From Marinomonas balearica (lineage in GTDB: Bacteria; Pseudomonadota; Gammaproteobacteria; Pseudomonadales; Marinomonadaceae), in assembly GCF_004362145.1 (NCBI RefSeq), contig NZ_SNXC01000011.1, positions 174,438 to 238,437 on the forward strand: DNA of 64,000 nucleotides. The letters run 5' to 3'. A model generated the notes under the pieces. The model was not told the origin of the DNA. It made no database searches and saw only the letters and a list, made by a program, of their open reading frames with translations. This document shows positions 54,916-63,796 of the stretch, in pieces. The position numbers and the translations under genes were made by a program. The stretch's first letter is position 1, and every line of letters begins with the position of its first letter.

Positions 54916-54925
54916 CGTATCCTAG

Positions 54926-54967
54926 GGAAGGTGTGAACAAGTCCACTGGCTTCAGCGTATGGATAAC
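54926..54967 (+). repeat. 42-bp inverted repeat, right copy
   Basis: Matches 53628-53669 in opposite orientation except for one base, which changes the DnaA-box match to TTATCCATA on the minus strand. The two copies enclose 1,256 bp with yebG and the YceB-like gene. Confidence 0.9.
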
Positions 54968-55086
54968 TCCTCTTTATTCGTACCTTCCCTAGCCAAAATC
55001 TCCCTTTTAACAGCGTTTGTGTTTTTCTCGATGGCTATGGGTAATGTACAATCGCGCTTTATATTTGATTTAGCGAAGGAACTAAA

Positions 55087-55566
55087 ATGACAATTGCTAA
55101 AAATACCGTGGTGCAGTTTCATTACACACTACGTGAAGGCGACGAGCTAATAGAAACGTCTGCCGGTGCGGATCCACTTGCTTTCTTACACGGCCACGGC
55201 AACATCATTCCTGGCTTGGAAAAAGCGATGGAAGGCAAAAGCAAAGGTGATGAATTTGAAGTGACAGTGGCTTGTAAAGATGCCTACGGTGAGCGTAGCG
55301 ACGACGCAACTCAGCAAGTGCCAATCAAGCACTTACAAGGCGCTAAGCGTTGGAAACCGGGCATGGTGGCAATGATTAAAACGGACAAAGGTATGCGCCA
55401 AGTTACCATAATCAAAGCTGGGCTTAAGCATGCGACCGTTGATGTAAACCACCCTCTAGCGGGTAAAGAGCTTACTTTTTCTGTTGAAATCGTCGATACG
55501 CGAGAAGCAACAGATGATGAAGTAGCACATGGTCACGCTCATGGCGTAGGTGGGCATCATCACTGA
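55087..55566 (+). CDS. slyD: FKBP-type peptidyl-prolyl isomerase, SlyD-like
   Basis: A cytoplasmic prolyl isomerase and chaperone of 159 residues. The FKBP half-domains (MTIAKNTVVQFHYTLREGDELIE and GHGNIIPGLEKAMEGKSKGDEF) surround the inserted flap domain (about 70-120, YGERSDDATQQVPIKHL). The tail GHAHGVGGHHH is a short form of the metal-binding tail of E. coli SlyD, so nickel binding may be kept in reduced form. It stands alone. Confidence 0.93.
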   Translation: MTIAKNTVVQFHYTLREGDELIETSAGADPLAFLHGHGNIIPGLEKAMEGKSKGDEFEVTVACKDAYGERSDDATQQVPIKHLQGAKRWKPGMVAMIKTDKGMRQVTIIKAGLKHATVDVNHPLAGKELTFSVEIVDTREATDDEVAHGHAHGVGGHHH

Positions 55567-55595
55567 TCACGCATCAGTTTGTATGTGATCGTTTT

Positions 55596-55635
55596 TAAGC
55601 GGCAATGTGTGATTTCATCGCATGTTTGCCGCTTA
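55596..55635 (+). terminator. Hairpin after slyD
   Basis: A 10-bp stem TAAGCGGCAA / TTGCCGCTTA with partial inner pairing, 30 nt after slyD. The tail is TACTTATACATTTC, so termination may be modest. Confidence 0.6.
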
Positions 55636-55841
55636 TACTTATACATTTCTCCTCTCTTTATAAGTAGAACGGGCAGCTTTGCTTCTTTCTATATTTTCCA
55701 CTCTTTAATTTTTACTCGTCATTTCCTAACCTGCATTACTTTTCTCTGATTTTCGGCATATATCAGACTGTGGCGTTCATTATCTAAAATAGAAATAATT
55801 CTTATTACTATCTTGACACTTCCGAATTCGTGACTCAATAT

Positions 55842-55856
55842 TGATAACAGTTATCA
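55842..55856. promoter_or_regulatory. Fur box upstream of fagA-fumC
   Basis: TGATAACAGTTATCA is a 7-1-7 palindrome matching TGATAAT-N-ATTATCA at 12 of 14 positions, and it lies 24 nt upstream of the fagA start. It should repress fagA-fumC when iron is plentiful. Confidence 0.82.
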
Positions 55857-55879
55857 TTTGCATCCTTTGAGAGGTGGCT

Positions 55880-56227
55880 ATGAGTCATTTTATTGTTCCA
55901 TTTTCTGTACTCGAACAAGTTATTAAGCACGGTCACTGTGAGGATTCTCCCCAAGTGCTTGAGCACTATCTAAAAACCTGTGAATGCTATGCAGAGAGAT
56001 TAAATATATCGGATGCAAATACACTCTATAGACGAGTGTTTGGTGTATTGCTTGAAACTATGTGTGATACCTCTGTCGCTTATCATTGGCGATTAATGTG
56101 CCTTGATCATATATATCGACCTCTGCAAAAGTTAAATCGTTTGGTGATTACTGATCAAGATGCGACTGAATATTTTCAACTTGAGCAAGATTTACGGACA
56201 TTGAGTCGTCGCTATTTTACCCAGTAA
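55880..56227 (+). CDS. fagA: FagA-like protein (Fur-associated gene)
   Basis: A helical protein of 115 residues resembling the small fagA product that precedes fumC in Pseudomonas iron-regulated operons. It has four cysteines, including the pair in KTCECYAERL and C in LCL/CD contexts, but no known domain. ATG 55880 has GAGAGGTG upstream. The Fur box immediately upstream and fumC 38 nt downstream reproduce the Pseudomonas order fagA-fumC; the following sodA is absent here. Function unknown. Confidence 0.75.
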   Translation: MSHFIVPFSVLEQVIKHGHCEDSPQVLEHYLKTCECYAERLNISDANTLYRRVFGVLLETMCDTSVAYHWRLMCLDHIYRPLQKLNRLVITDQDATEYFQLEQDLRTLSRRYFTQ

Positions 56228-56264
56228 AGCGCTATTAAACGAAGTCAGTAAGAGTGGTATAAAC

Positions 56265-57641
56265 GTGAACGTACGTATCGAAAAAGACAGTATGGGGCCG
56301 CTTCAGGTTCCAAAAGACGCCCAATATGGTGCGCAAACTCAACGTGCTATAAATAACTTTCCAATCAGTGGGAAGCCTTTGCCAGAAGCTTTCATCCGAG
56401 CGCTTGTTTTAGTAAAACTGGCTGCTGCACGCTCGAACTCAACATTAGAATGCATCCCCAAAGACATTGCTTTAGCCATCGAATCAGCATGTGGTGAGTT
56501 GTTGGAACAAAAAGACATCATGCAACATTTTCCGGTCGATATTTTTCAAACGGGGTCGGGTACAAGTTCCAACATGAATGCCAATGAAGTGATTGCGACA
56601 TTGGCTTCTCAGAGAGCGACTGAAAGCATCAGCCCAAATGACCACGTGAACTTTGGTCAGAGCAGTAATGACGTTATACCCAGTACGATTCATATCAGTG
56701 CTGCAATGGAAATATCGACCAAGTTGTTGCCTGCTCTAACGCATTTGGCGTCTAGCATTACGGCAAAAGCAGAAACGTTAAAGGGCGTTACCAAAACCGG
56801 GCGAACTCATTTAATGGACGCGATGCCAGTGCGAATGGATCAAACATTTCATGCATGGGCAGCTCAACTTCAGGACAATATAGACAACTTAAACGCCATC
56901 CAGCCCAAACTATTAAGATTGGCACAAGGCGGCACAGCCGTTGGTACGGGGATCAATACGCATCCTGATTTTGCATCGACTATCGCGAGAGAACTGACTG
57001 ATATCACGGGGATAGATTTTGTTCCCGGAACAGACTTTTTTTCGCTTATAGGTTCACAAGATACCGCGGTCGCCGTGTCCGGCGTGCTGAAAACAACCGC
57101 TGTCACCTTTATGAAAATCGCCAATGACTTGCGATGGATGAACTCGGGTCCCTTGGCTGGCTTGGGAGAAATTACATTAGAGGCGCTGCAACCGGGCTCG
57201 TCGATCATGCCGGGAAAAGTTAATCCCGTGATACCAGAGGCGACCGCCATGGTTGCAGCGCAAGTAATCGGGAATGATGCAACGATCGCAATAGGAGGAC
57301 AATCGGGTAATTTTGAACTAAACGTCATGCTTCCTGTTATCGCGTCTAACTTGCTGTCTAGTATTGAGTTGCTGTCAAACAGCGCCGTTTTATTAGCGGA
57401 TAAGGCCATAGGTACGCTCGAAATTAATCAGGAAAAATTGAACGAGGCTCTGGATAAAAATCCGATCCTTGTTACTGCATTAAACCCGCTAATCGGCTAT
57501 CTAAAGGCCGCTGAAATCGCGAAATTGGCGTATAAAGAAGGACGCGCGATTATTGATGTTGCCGAGCAAGAGACTCAATTCAGTCGTGAAGAACTTATAA
57601 AGTTGCTTGATCCAAAAACGCTGACGGAAGGAGGCTTATAA
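56265..57641 (+). CDS. fumC: Fumarase, class II (iron-independent; GTG start)
   Basis: FumC hydrates fumarate to malate without an iron-sulfur cluster and replaces iron-dependent fumarase when iron is scarce. The 458 residues include GSGTSSNMNANEVIA, KTGRTHLMDAMPVR and the superfamily signature GSSIMPGKVNP. GTG 56265 gives the correct start (MNVRIEKDSMGPLQVP). It follows fagA by 38 nt behind the Fur box, so iron repression is expected. A terminator follows. Confidence 0.96.
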   Translation: MNVRIEKDSMGPLQVPKDAQYGAQTQRAINNFPISGKPLPEAFIRALVLVKLAAARSNSTLECIPKDIALAIESACGELLEQKDIMQHFPVDIFQTGSGTSSNMNANEVIATLASQRATESISPNDHVNFGQSSNDVIPSTIHISAAMEISTKLLPALTHLASSITAKAETLKGVTKTGRTHLMDAMPVRMDQTFHAWAAQLQDNIDNLNAIQPKLLRLAQGGTAVGTGINTHPDFASTIARELTDITGIDFVPGTDFFSLIGSQDTAVAVSGVLKTTAVTFMKIANDLRWMNSGPLAGLGEITLEALQPGSSIMPGKVNPVIPEATAMVAAQVIGNDATIAIGGQSGNFELNVMLPVIASNLLSSIELLSNSAVLLADKAIGTLEINQEKLNEALDKNPILVTALNPLIGYLKAAEIAKLAYKEGRAIIDVAEQETQFSREELIKLLDPKTLTEGGL

Positions 57642-57725
57642 GCAGGTGGTTCTTAGGGATAACGAATTACGGTTTGGCCTTCATACTCATACTGCGTGAC
57701 TGGCATCAACAACGGGCTTGAAGGC

Positions 57726-57754
57726 ATAGGGAGCGAGTATGCTCCCTATTTTTT
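57726..57754 (+). terminator. Terminator of fagA-fumC
   Basis: A perfect 9-bp stem ATAGGGAGC / GCTCCCTAT with 6-nt loop is followed by TTTTT, 84 nt after fumC. Confidence 0.9.
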
Positions 57755-57777
57755 AGTTCTTTTATTTTGAACGGATT

Positions 57778-59745
57778 TTATTCTGTTTTGAAGCGCGTAA
57801 CGATCGAGTACAGGTGTTTACTGAGAGAATCCTGCTCTTCACAAAGTGCCGCAACTTCGTCAGAGATTGAAGAAATATGATGTGCCGAATCACTAATGTT
57901 ATTTATGTTGGCATTAACGTCTTCGGTCACGGCGCGTTGCTCTTCGGCGGATGCAGCCGTTTGCATCGTCATATCTTTCATTTGCATCACAACGTCTTCA
58001 ATTTTGTTGAAAGCTTCGAGCGCTTCCATTGAAAGTTCTGTGGCTTTTTCTGATTCATTCAGGCTTTCAACCATCGAGCTAGATGCCTGACTCGTTTTGC
58101 TAGAAAGTTGTGTGAGTATACTGCCAATCTGCTCTGTCGACTCTTGTGTGCGTTGCGCTAAGCTGCGAACTTCATCAGCAACGACTGCAAACCCGCGTCC
58201 TTGTTCACCCGCTCGTGCCGCTTCAATGGCTGCATTTAATGCCAGAAGGTTTGTTTGTTCTGCGATGTCTTGAATCGTAGAAAGAATTTGATTGATGTTG
58301 CCCGTTTCTTTTTCTAAGTCAGAAATGATTTTGTTGGACTCTTCCAAGCGGTTACCTAGGCGAGTAACACCGTCGGCATTGGTTTTGATTAGCTTTTTAC
58401 CAGCAACAGTCGTTTCCAGACCTTGCTCTGAAAATTTAGCGGTATGAACACAGTTTTCGGCTGCTTCATTCGCGGCAATCACCATTTGTTGTCCGGCTGC
58501 AGAAATAAGCTCGATAGATTGAAGCTGGCTTCCGGTAGATCGTGCAACATCATGTGCTTTTGCAGCTGTTTTCGCTGCGGTTTCATCAATTTCAATACTA
58601 GAGTTTTTGATGTCTTGTATGAGTCTTCGAGTCGCTTCGATAAATTGGTTAAACCAATTAGACAGAACACCCGTTTCATCGCGCGAGTTAATGTCTATTT
58701 TAGCGGTTAAATCGCCTTCACCTTCCGCAATAACACGCAAATGCCCAGAAACCGATTCAATAGGAGTAATCAATCGTTTAGCAATAAAGAAACTTAATAA
58801 GATGAATACAGCGAGCAGTAAGCTACTCACGAGAATGGTGGTTTTAATGAGCTCGATCGATCCAGCGTAGATTTCAGAAGTAGGGAGTAAGCCTACAAAT
58901 TTCCATTTTAAATTGGGTGATGTGTAAACGTTGGCGGCATAATCTTTTCCACCAAGTGAGAAACTGATCATGCCAGACGAGGTATTGGCTATTTTGGTGT
59001 ACGCTTCACCAGCAATGCTGTTTATAGGCTTGAAGTTGTTTTCTGGGTTAAGAGCATCGACCAAGACTGTCCCAGTGTTTTCGATCACCATCAGGCTGCC
59101 TTCTTTGCCTAACTTAGTTTTTCTGGCCATTTCCGTCAGTGTTTTAATGGAAAAGTCGATCGCTACTGCACCGCCAATTTCGCTGCCTTTATTGTACGAG
59201 TGAACGGCTGAAACATAGACTGCGTCATCTGGCTCCCAGTAGTAGGCTTCTCTTAAAACCGTTTTTCCTGGGTTTTGAACTGCTATGTCATACCAAGGTT
59301 CGTTTTTCGGATACCATTCACTGTATTCATAGGTTCCTGGCCATTCCATATAGCCGCCGTCTTTGTCGCCCATGTACACGTAGACGTAGTTTGGGTTTTG
59401 TTTACCCAAATCTTCAAACATATTGAAAAGCGCGGCTTCTCGTCCTCCGACTTTTTGCGATACCTTGCTGGGGGCTTTGCCTGATTTGTCGAAGTAGGTT
59501 GTTAGCGGTGCAGCGTTGGCTGCGGAGACATTGTCGCTTTCGGAGATATATCCCACGACATAGCGAATATCACTAATAAATTGGTCAAATGATTTTTCCA
59601 CTGCCGCCAAGGTTTGGTTGCTGTTTTCAGAAAAATCTTCAAGTGCCTGATTGGAGGATAATACTGCAGTGATTAGGGTGACTAATACGACAGGCAATAG
59701 TGTTGCAACAGAAAAAGCAATTAACAGCTTACTCTTAATTCTCAT
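57778..59745 (-). CDS. Methyl-accepting chemotaxis protein with dCache sensor
   Basis: A 655-residue chemoreceptor. Helix 1 (about 8-30), a periplasmic dCache domain (about 35-285, with the ligand-pocket motifs [31 protein letters not shown] and [12 protein letters not shown]), helix 2 (about 297-320), HAMP (about 320-372) and the signalling domain (about 380-650, tip [28 protein letters not shown]). The pocket resembles dCache domains that bind amino acids, which would suit the amino-acid importer genes that follow, but this is inference. Confidence 0.93.
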   Translation of the reverse strand: MRIKSKLLIAFSVATLLPVVLVTLITAVLSSNQALEDFSENSNQTLAAVEKSFDQFISDIRYVVGYISESDNVSAANAAPLTTYFDKSGKAPSKVSQKVGGREAALFNMFEDLGKQNPNYVYVYMGDKDGGYMEWPGTYEYSEWYPKNEPWYDIAVQNPGKTVLREAYYWEPDDAVYVSAVHSYNKGSEIGGAVAIDFSIKTLTEMARKTKLGKEGSLMVIENTGTVLVDALNPENNFKPINSIAGEAYTKIANTSSGMISFSLGGKDYAANVYTSPNLKWKFVGLLPTSEIYAGSIELIKTTILVSSLLLAVFILLSFFIAKRLITPIESVSGHLRVIAEGEGDLTAKIDINSRDETGVLSNWFNQFIEATRRLIQDIKNSSIEIDETAAKTAAKAHDVARSTGSQLQSIELISAAGQQMVIAANEAAENCVHTAKFSEQGLETTVAGKKLIKTNADGVTRLGNRLEESNKIISDLEKETGNINQILSTIQDIAEQTNLLALNAAIEAARAGEQGRGFAVVADEVRSLAQRTQESTEQIGSILTQLSSKTSQASSSMVESLNESEKATELSMEALEAFNKIEDVVMQMKDMTMQTAASAEEQRAVTEDVNANINNISDSAHHISSISDEVAALCEEQDSLSKHLYSIVTRFKTE

Positions 59746-60298
59746 TTATAGATCTCGTTTTAGTATTCATTTTTGTTTGTGTGTTTCCTTATAGTTAAAT
59801 CCATTTAGGTAAATCCATTAGAGCATTTCCATTTGAGATCGGAGAACAAGTACATTTGCGCCTTTGTTAAAGACGAAAGTAAGCCTTGATGGTTTCTCTC
59901 AAGTCTAGATCGGAATAGATTGTCTGACGTCATCCAAGTGCTCTAAATGAACTACATCTGGATTCTATCAAAAATTATTTATTCATAGTTAACCAATGTT
60001 AGCTAAGAGCAAAGCGAACGGCGGCTTCGACGATGGTTTCTGTGCTCATATTTGCGGTGTGAAACATAGGGAATGCGCATAGAGTTTGACTCTAAGGCGC
60101 TAAACTGTGCGGGTTTTGAACGATGTGGCGCGATCTGACGCTACTTTGCGACAACCCGCTTATTTGAATCTCTCTGTGTCAATGGACGGCTTAAGAAGCC
60201 ATAAGATACAGTATTGATGAGGCCGTATTATGACAATTACAATTGATAGGCCGAGATTTTATAAAAGACAGTCATTCTCACATCAGGAAATTCCCAAT
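59746..60298. other. 553-nt divergent region, chemoreceptor / aotJ
   Basis: No gene is supported. It must hold the aot promoter and, by analogy with Pseudomonas, a regulator site. Only short inverted repeats are seen, such as AGAGT-TTG-ACTCT near 60080 and GGCTT-AAG-AAGCC near 60188; none is convincing as a named site. Confidence 0.5.
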
Positions 60299-61069
60299 AT
60301 GAAGAAAATCGCTTTTACTTGTTTAGCGCTAGCAAGCCTAGTGCTGCAAAACTCCGCCTTTGCCTCTGATACTATTAGAATTGGCGTGGATCCGACTTAC
60401 CCACCGTTTGAATACAAACAAGCCGATGGCTCGCTAGCTGGCTTTGAAATTGACCTTGGTAACGCTATTTGTGAAAAAGCTGGCAAGAAGTGTGAATGGG
60501 TATCGATGAGTTTTGATGGTTTGATTCCTAGCTTACGTGTCGGCAAAATAGACGCAGTATTTTCGTCACTAGGCATTTCTGAAAAACGTAAAAAAGTGGT
60601 CGATTTTTCGGATAGAACTTGGACTGGTTTTTCATCTATGTTGAGCCTTAGCAGCAAGAACTTACTACCTACTGCCGAGTCATTAGAAGGCAAAACGGTT
60701 GGTGTGCAACAGGGATCAATGCAAGAAGATTATGCCAAGGCTAAGTTAGCGCCGTTTGGGGTAAAAGTTCAGTCATATCAGACGCAAGACCAAGTTTACG
60801 CTGATTTGCTAAATGGCCGTATTGACGCTTCTATGCAAGACATGACACAAGCTCAAGTCGGTTTTATCGAAGATGCCAATCATCCTGAGTATTCCAATCA
60901 GAAAATGGTCGACAAACTGCTGCCAGCCGATTCAGCTATCGCACTTCGTAAAGGCGATAGCAAAATTGCAAAACTGATTAACAATGGTATTAAAGCCATA
61001 CATGCAGACGGCACCTTTGCTATGATTCAACGCCAACACTTCGGTGATCTGGACCTCTACAGCAAGTAA
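60299..61069 (+). CDS. aotJ: Basic amino-acid ABC transporter, binding protein (AotJ/HisJ type)
   Basis: A periplasmic binding protein of 256 residues. Signal peptide MKKIAFTCLALASLVLQNSAFA is followed by SDTIRIGVDPTYPPFEYKQADG and GFEIDLGNAICEK, the signatures of lysine-arginine-ornithine/histidine binding proteins. ATG 60299 with AGGAAA upstream is preferred over an in-frame start 23 codons earlier, which would spoil the signal peptide. It heads the set aotJ-Q-M-O-P; arginine or ornithine are likely ligands. A strong hairpin separates it from aotQ. Confidence 0.9.
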   Translation: MKKIAFTCLALASLVLQNSAFASDTIRIGVDPTYPPFEYKQADGSLAGFEIDLGNAICEKAGKKCEWVSMSFDGLIPSLRVGKIDAVFSSLGISEKRKKVVDFSDRTWTGFSSMLSLSSKNLLPTAESLEGKTVGVQQGSMQEDYAKAKLAPFGVKVQSYQTQDQVYADLLNGRIDASMQDMTQAQVGFIEDANHPEYSNQKMVDKLLPADSAIALRKGDSKIAKLINNGIKAIHADGTFAMIQRQHFGDLDLYSK

Positions 61070-61083
61070 TAAATAAGAGCATT

Positions 61084-61134
61084 GAAGGTGCCAATAAGCA
61101 GTCTAAAAGACCGTCTTATTGGCACCTTCTTTTT
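61084..61134 (+). terminator. Strong internal terminator between aotJ and aotQ
   Basis: A perfect 15-bp stem (GAAGGTGCCAATAAG / CTTATTGGCACCTTC) with an inner GTCT / AGAC pair is followed by TTTTT. It lies inside the operon and should let only part of the transcripts reach the permease genes. Confidence 0.92.
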
Positions 61135-61184
61135 GTTTTATATCCTTCAATTAATGTACTTGAGAAAAGTGAAAGCAATTAACA

Positions 61185-61889
61185 ATGATGAATAGTCTTT
61201 TCCATTTGGAGGGTTATGGCGGCCTGTTATTGTCAGGTGCCTGGATGACCATCAAATTATCTCTGTTGTCATTCTTATGCGCGATGTTGTTAGGTGTCGT
61301 TACGGCATTAGCCAAACGCGCAAAAAGTACTACACTGTATTTAATCGCCAGCGCTTACACTGTCTTGATTAGAGGTGTTCCTGATCTGGTGTTAATGCTA
61401 TTGCTGTTTTATGGCATTCAAAGTTGGGTCGGCGATGTTTGTCTGTATTTCGGTTGGGATTATATCGTGATTGATCCTTTTCACGCCGGTGTGATTACTT
61501 TAGCGTTTATTTACGGTGCCTACTTTTCTGAAACCTTTCGAGGCGCTTTGCAGTCCATTCCCAAGGGGCAAATCGAAGCCGCTTTAGCGTATGGCCTATC
61601 GAATATGCAAAGTTTCCGCTTTGTGATTTTTCCTCAGATGATGCGTTTATCCATTCCGGGGATTTCAAATATTTGGCAAGTAATGATCAAAGCAACCGCA
61701 CTGGTTTCGATCATAGGATTAAATGACCTTATTAATGCGGCAGTAGAAGCCGGAAAATCGACTAATAATGTGTTTTCTTTCTTGCTTCTCGCTGGTGCCA
61801 TGTACCTCGCTTATACCATGGTAAGCAATGCAGTCTTTTCACAACTAAATCGTTATTTCCATGTTGGTATCAAGGAAAGTAAATCATGA
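61185..61889 (+). CDS. aotQ: Amino-acid ABC permease (AotQ/HisQ type)
   Basis: A permease of 234 residues with five predicted helices and the conserved motif RGALQSIPKGQIEAALAYGLS, the EAA loop of polar amino-acid permeases. The start GGLLLSGAWMTIKLSLLSFL is also typical. It is the first of two permeases and overlaps the second by 4 nt (ATGA). The ribosome-binding site is weak; two adjacent ATG codons are possible starts. Confidence 0.9.
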   Translation: MMNSLFHLEGYGGLLLSGAWMTIKLSLLSFLCAMLLGVVTALAKRAKSTTLYLIASAYTVLIRGVPDLVLMLLLFYGIQSWVGDVCLYFGWDYIVIDPFHAGVITLAFIYGAYFSETFRGALQSIPKGQIEAALAYGLSNMQSFRFVIFPQMMRLSIPGISNIWQVMIKATALVSIIGLNDLINAAVEAGKSTNNVFSFLLLAGAMYLAYTMVSNAVFSQLNRYFHVGIKESKS

Positions 61890-62653
61890 TCGAACTCCTA
61901 CAAACCTATTGGAAGCCTTTCTTGTATTCTGATGGATACAACTATTCAGGATTGGTGATTACGCTTTGGTTACTGATATTTTCTGTTGTTTTAGGTTTTC
62001 TTATGTCGATACCGCTTTCACTTGCGCGTAACGCTAAGATGCCTGCAATACGCTGGAGTGTTCAAGCATTTACCACTCTCTTTAGGGGTACGCCGCTTTA
62101 TTTGCAATTGCTCATTTGCTATTCCGGCATTTACAGTCTGGCACTTGTTCAAGATCAGCCGCTGTTAAACAGTTTTTTTCGAGATGGCATGAACTGTACT
62201 TTATTGGCGTTCTCCATTAACACATGCGCCTATATGTGTGAAATGCTCGCGGGCGCGTTAAAGAACGTCGATGCCGGTGAAGTAGAAGCAGGTAAAGCGT
62301 TTGGTATGAGTAAGTTTCAAGTATATCGACACATTATCTTTCCAGCTGCGTTTAAACAATCTCTGCCACAATACAGTAACGAAGTCATCATTGTTCTCCA
62401 TTCAACCACCATTGCCTTTACCGCCACGGTTGCAGACATTTTAAAAGTAGCAAGGGACGCGAATTCAGCCACTTACATGACGTTCCAATCATTTGGTATC
62501 GCTGCCATTCTTTATCTTATTTTGTCGTTTGCGATCTTCTACGGTTTTAAAAAGTTTGAAACCTACTACACCGCTCACATTGTTAAACCACATACAAACA
62601 GGCCTAACATGCTGGGGCTCTTTGGAAAAATGAGAAAAGTCGTACGAAAATGA
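61886..62653 (+). CDS. aotM: Amino-acid ABC permease (AotM/HisM type)
   Basis: The second permease, 255 residues, pairing with AotQ. Motifs: LVITLWLLIFSVVLGFLMSI, TLFRGTPLYLQLLICYSG and the EAA loop NVDAGEVEAGKAFGMSKFQ. A C-terminal basic tail follows the last helix. It overlaps the preceding and following genes by 4 nt each, as in a tightly coupled operon. Confidence 0.92.
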   Translation: MIELLQTYWKPFLYSDGYNYSGLVITLWLLIFSVVLGFLMSIPLSLARNAKMPAIRWSVQAFTTLFRGTPLYLQLLICYSGIYSLALVQDQPLLNSFFRDGMNCTLLAFSINTCAYMCEMLAGALKNVDAGEVEAGKAFGMSKFQVYRHIIFPAAFKQSLPQYSNEVIIVLHSTTIAFTATVADILKVARDANSATYMTFQSFGIAAILYLILSFAIFYGFKKFETYYTAHIVKPHTNRPNMLGLFGKMRKVVRK

Positions 62654-63768
62654 AACACATAACATCGCCACTTATTTCGCCTTCTTTAGGCACCAGCCGA
62701 GCAATAGACAGTTTTCACTTCGGCACAGGTAACGGGCCAAAAGTCTACCTGCAAGCTTCATTGCATGCCGATGAAATACCGGGAATGCTGGCCGCGTGGA
62801 AATTAAAGCAACAGCTTATTACTCTTGAACAGCAAGGTCACATTCAAGGAGAGATCATACTCGTACCCGTTGCCAATCCTATTGGGCTAAATCAGCATCT
62901 TATGGATATTCCACTGGGGCGCTACGAGTTAGAGAATGGTTTTAACTTTAATAGAGGCTACCTTGATACGTTCGAGCAGGTAAAACAACGGATTGATGGG
63001 CAACTTGGAGAGGATTTATCCAAGAACCGTCAACTGATTCGTTCTGCGATCAAGCAAGCGGTCAATGATTGGTACGTTGATACTGAGTTTCATTCTATGC
63101 AAAAAGCGCTGTTGTCGCTTTGTTGCGATGCCGATTACATCATCGACATGCATTGCGATTTTGAAGCAATTCAACACACCTACAGTACGCACTATTCATG
63201 GGACAGTGTAAAGCCGCTTGCTCATTACCTCGGTGCTCAGGTAAACATGCTTGCCGATGAAACAGGGGGGAACCCATTTGATTCTTCCATTGATATGGTA
63301 TGGAAGCGTTTGACAGATTGTTATGGTGAAAAAATACCGAAAGCCTGCCAAGCCATAACACTTGAATTATGTGGTCAGAACAACGTATCGCATGAAAAGA
63401 GCGACCATGACGCAAACGCAATCCTAAATTTCATGAGAAGCATTCATCTCATTACCGACAAGCCCCCTGCGCTTCCTTCGCATCCTGAATCCAGCATTCA
63501 GGCCAAATTATTGGCCGCCGTTGAACCTTTAAAAAGTCAGACTTCGGGTGTTGTAGTGCAGTGCGCAGAACTTGATTCACACATTGTGGCAGGACAATTA
63601 ATTGCAGAAGTCATTGATCCGATATCTGACAATGTAGAACAAATAAGAGCGAACCAATCCGGCATACTGTTTTCGTTTACAATGAGAAAAACGGCGACGG
63701 CGGGCATGTTAGTTGCTCACATTGCTGGCGATGATGTTATTCGTAGCGGCTATTTATTGGCGCCATAA
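62650..63768 (+). CDS. aotO: Succinylglutamate desuccinylase/aspartoacylase-family protein (AotO type)
   Basis: A zinc hydrolase-like protein of 372 residues of the AstE/AspA group. Metal-site motifs are visible: H39 and E42 in ASLHADEIPG, and His in IIDMHCDFEA; NGFNFNRGYL is the substrate-binding Asn-Arg pair. A C-terminal beta region (about 285-372) is typical. In Pseudomonas aeruginosa an equivalent gene (aotO) lies in aotJQMOP and is not needed for arginine uptake, so its role is unclear. It overlaps aotM by 4 nt. Confidence 0.85.
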   Translation: MKHITSPLISPSLGTSRAIDSFHFGTGNGPKVYLQASLHADEIPGMLAAWKLKQQLITLEQQGHIQGEIILVPVANPIGLNQHLMDIPLGRYELENGFNFNRGYLDTFEQVKQRIDGQLGEDLSKNRQLIRSAIKQAVNDWYVDTEFHSMQKALLSLCCDADYIIDMHCDFEAIQHTYSTHYSWDSVKPLAHYLGAQVNMLADETGGNPFDSSIDMVWKRLTDCYGEKIPKACQAITLELCGQNNVSHEKSDHDANAILNFMRSIHLITDKPPALPSHPESSIQAKLLAAVEPLKSQTSGVVVQCAELDSHIVAGQLIAEVIDPISDNVEQIRANQSGILFSFTMRKTATAGMLVAHIAGDDVIRSGYLLAP

Positions 63769-63796
63769 CCCTTAATGTAACAAAGTTGATGAAAGA

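Larger units (their letters stand above)
55567..55879. other. slyD-fagA intergenic region
   Basis: This 313-nt gap holds no gene. It contains a hairpin after slyD, the Fur box of fagA, a possible -35 TTGACA (55813-55818) and an AT-rich stretch that may hold a second weaker Fur site. Confidence 0.7.

Noticed and set aside
53628..54967. Replication origin because of DnaA-box matches
   Set aside because: Only one perfect box, no AT-rich unwinding region and no dnaA, dnaN or gidA genes nearby.
56870..57409. 179-residue minus-strand ORF opposite fumC
   Set aside because: Antisense shadow of a certain gene; no start signal.
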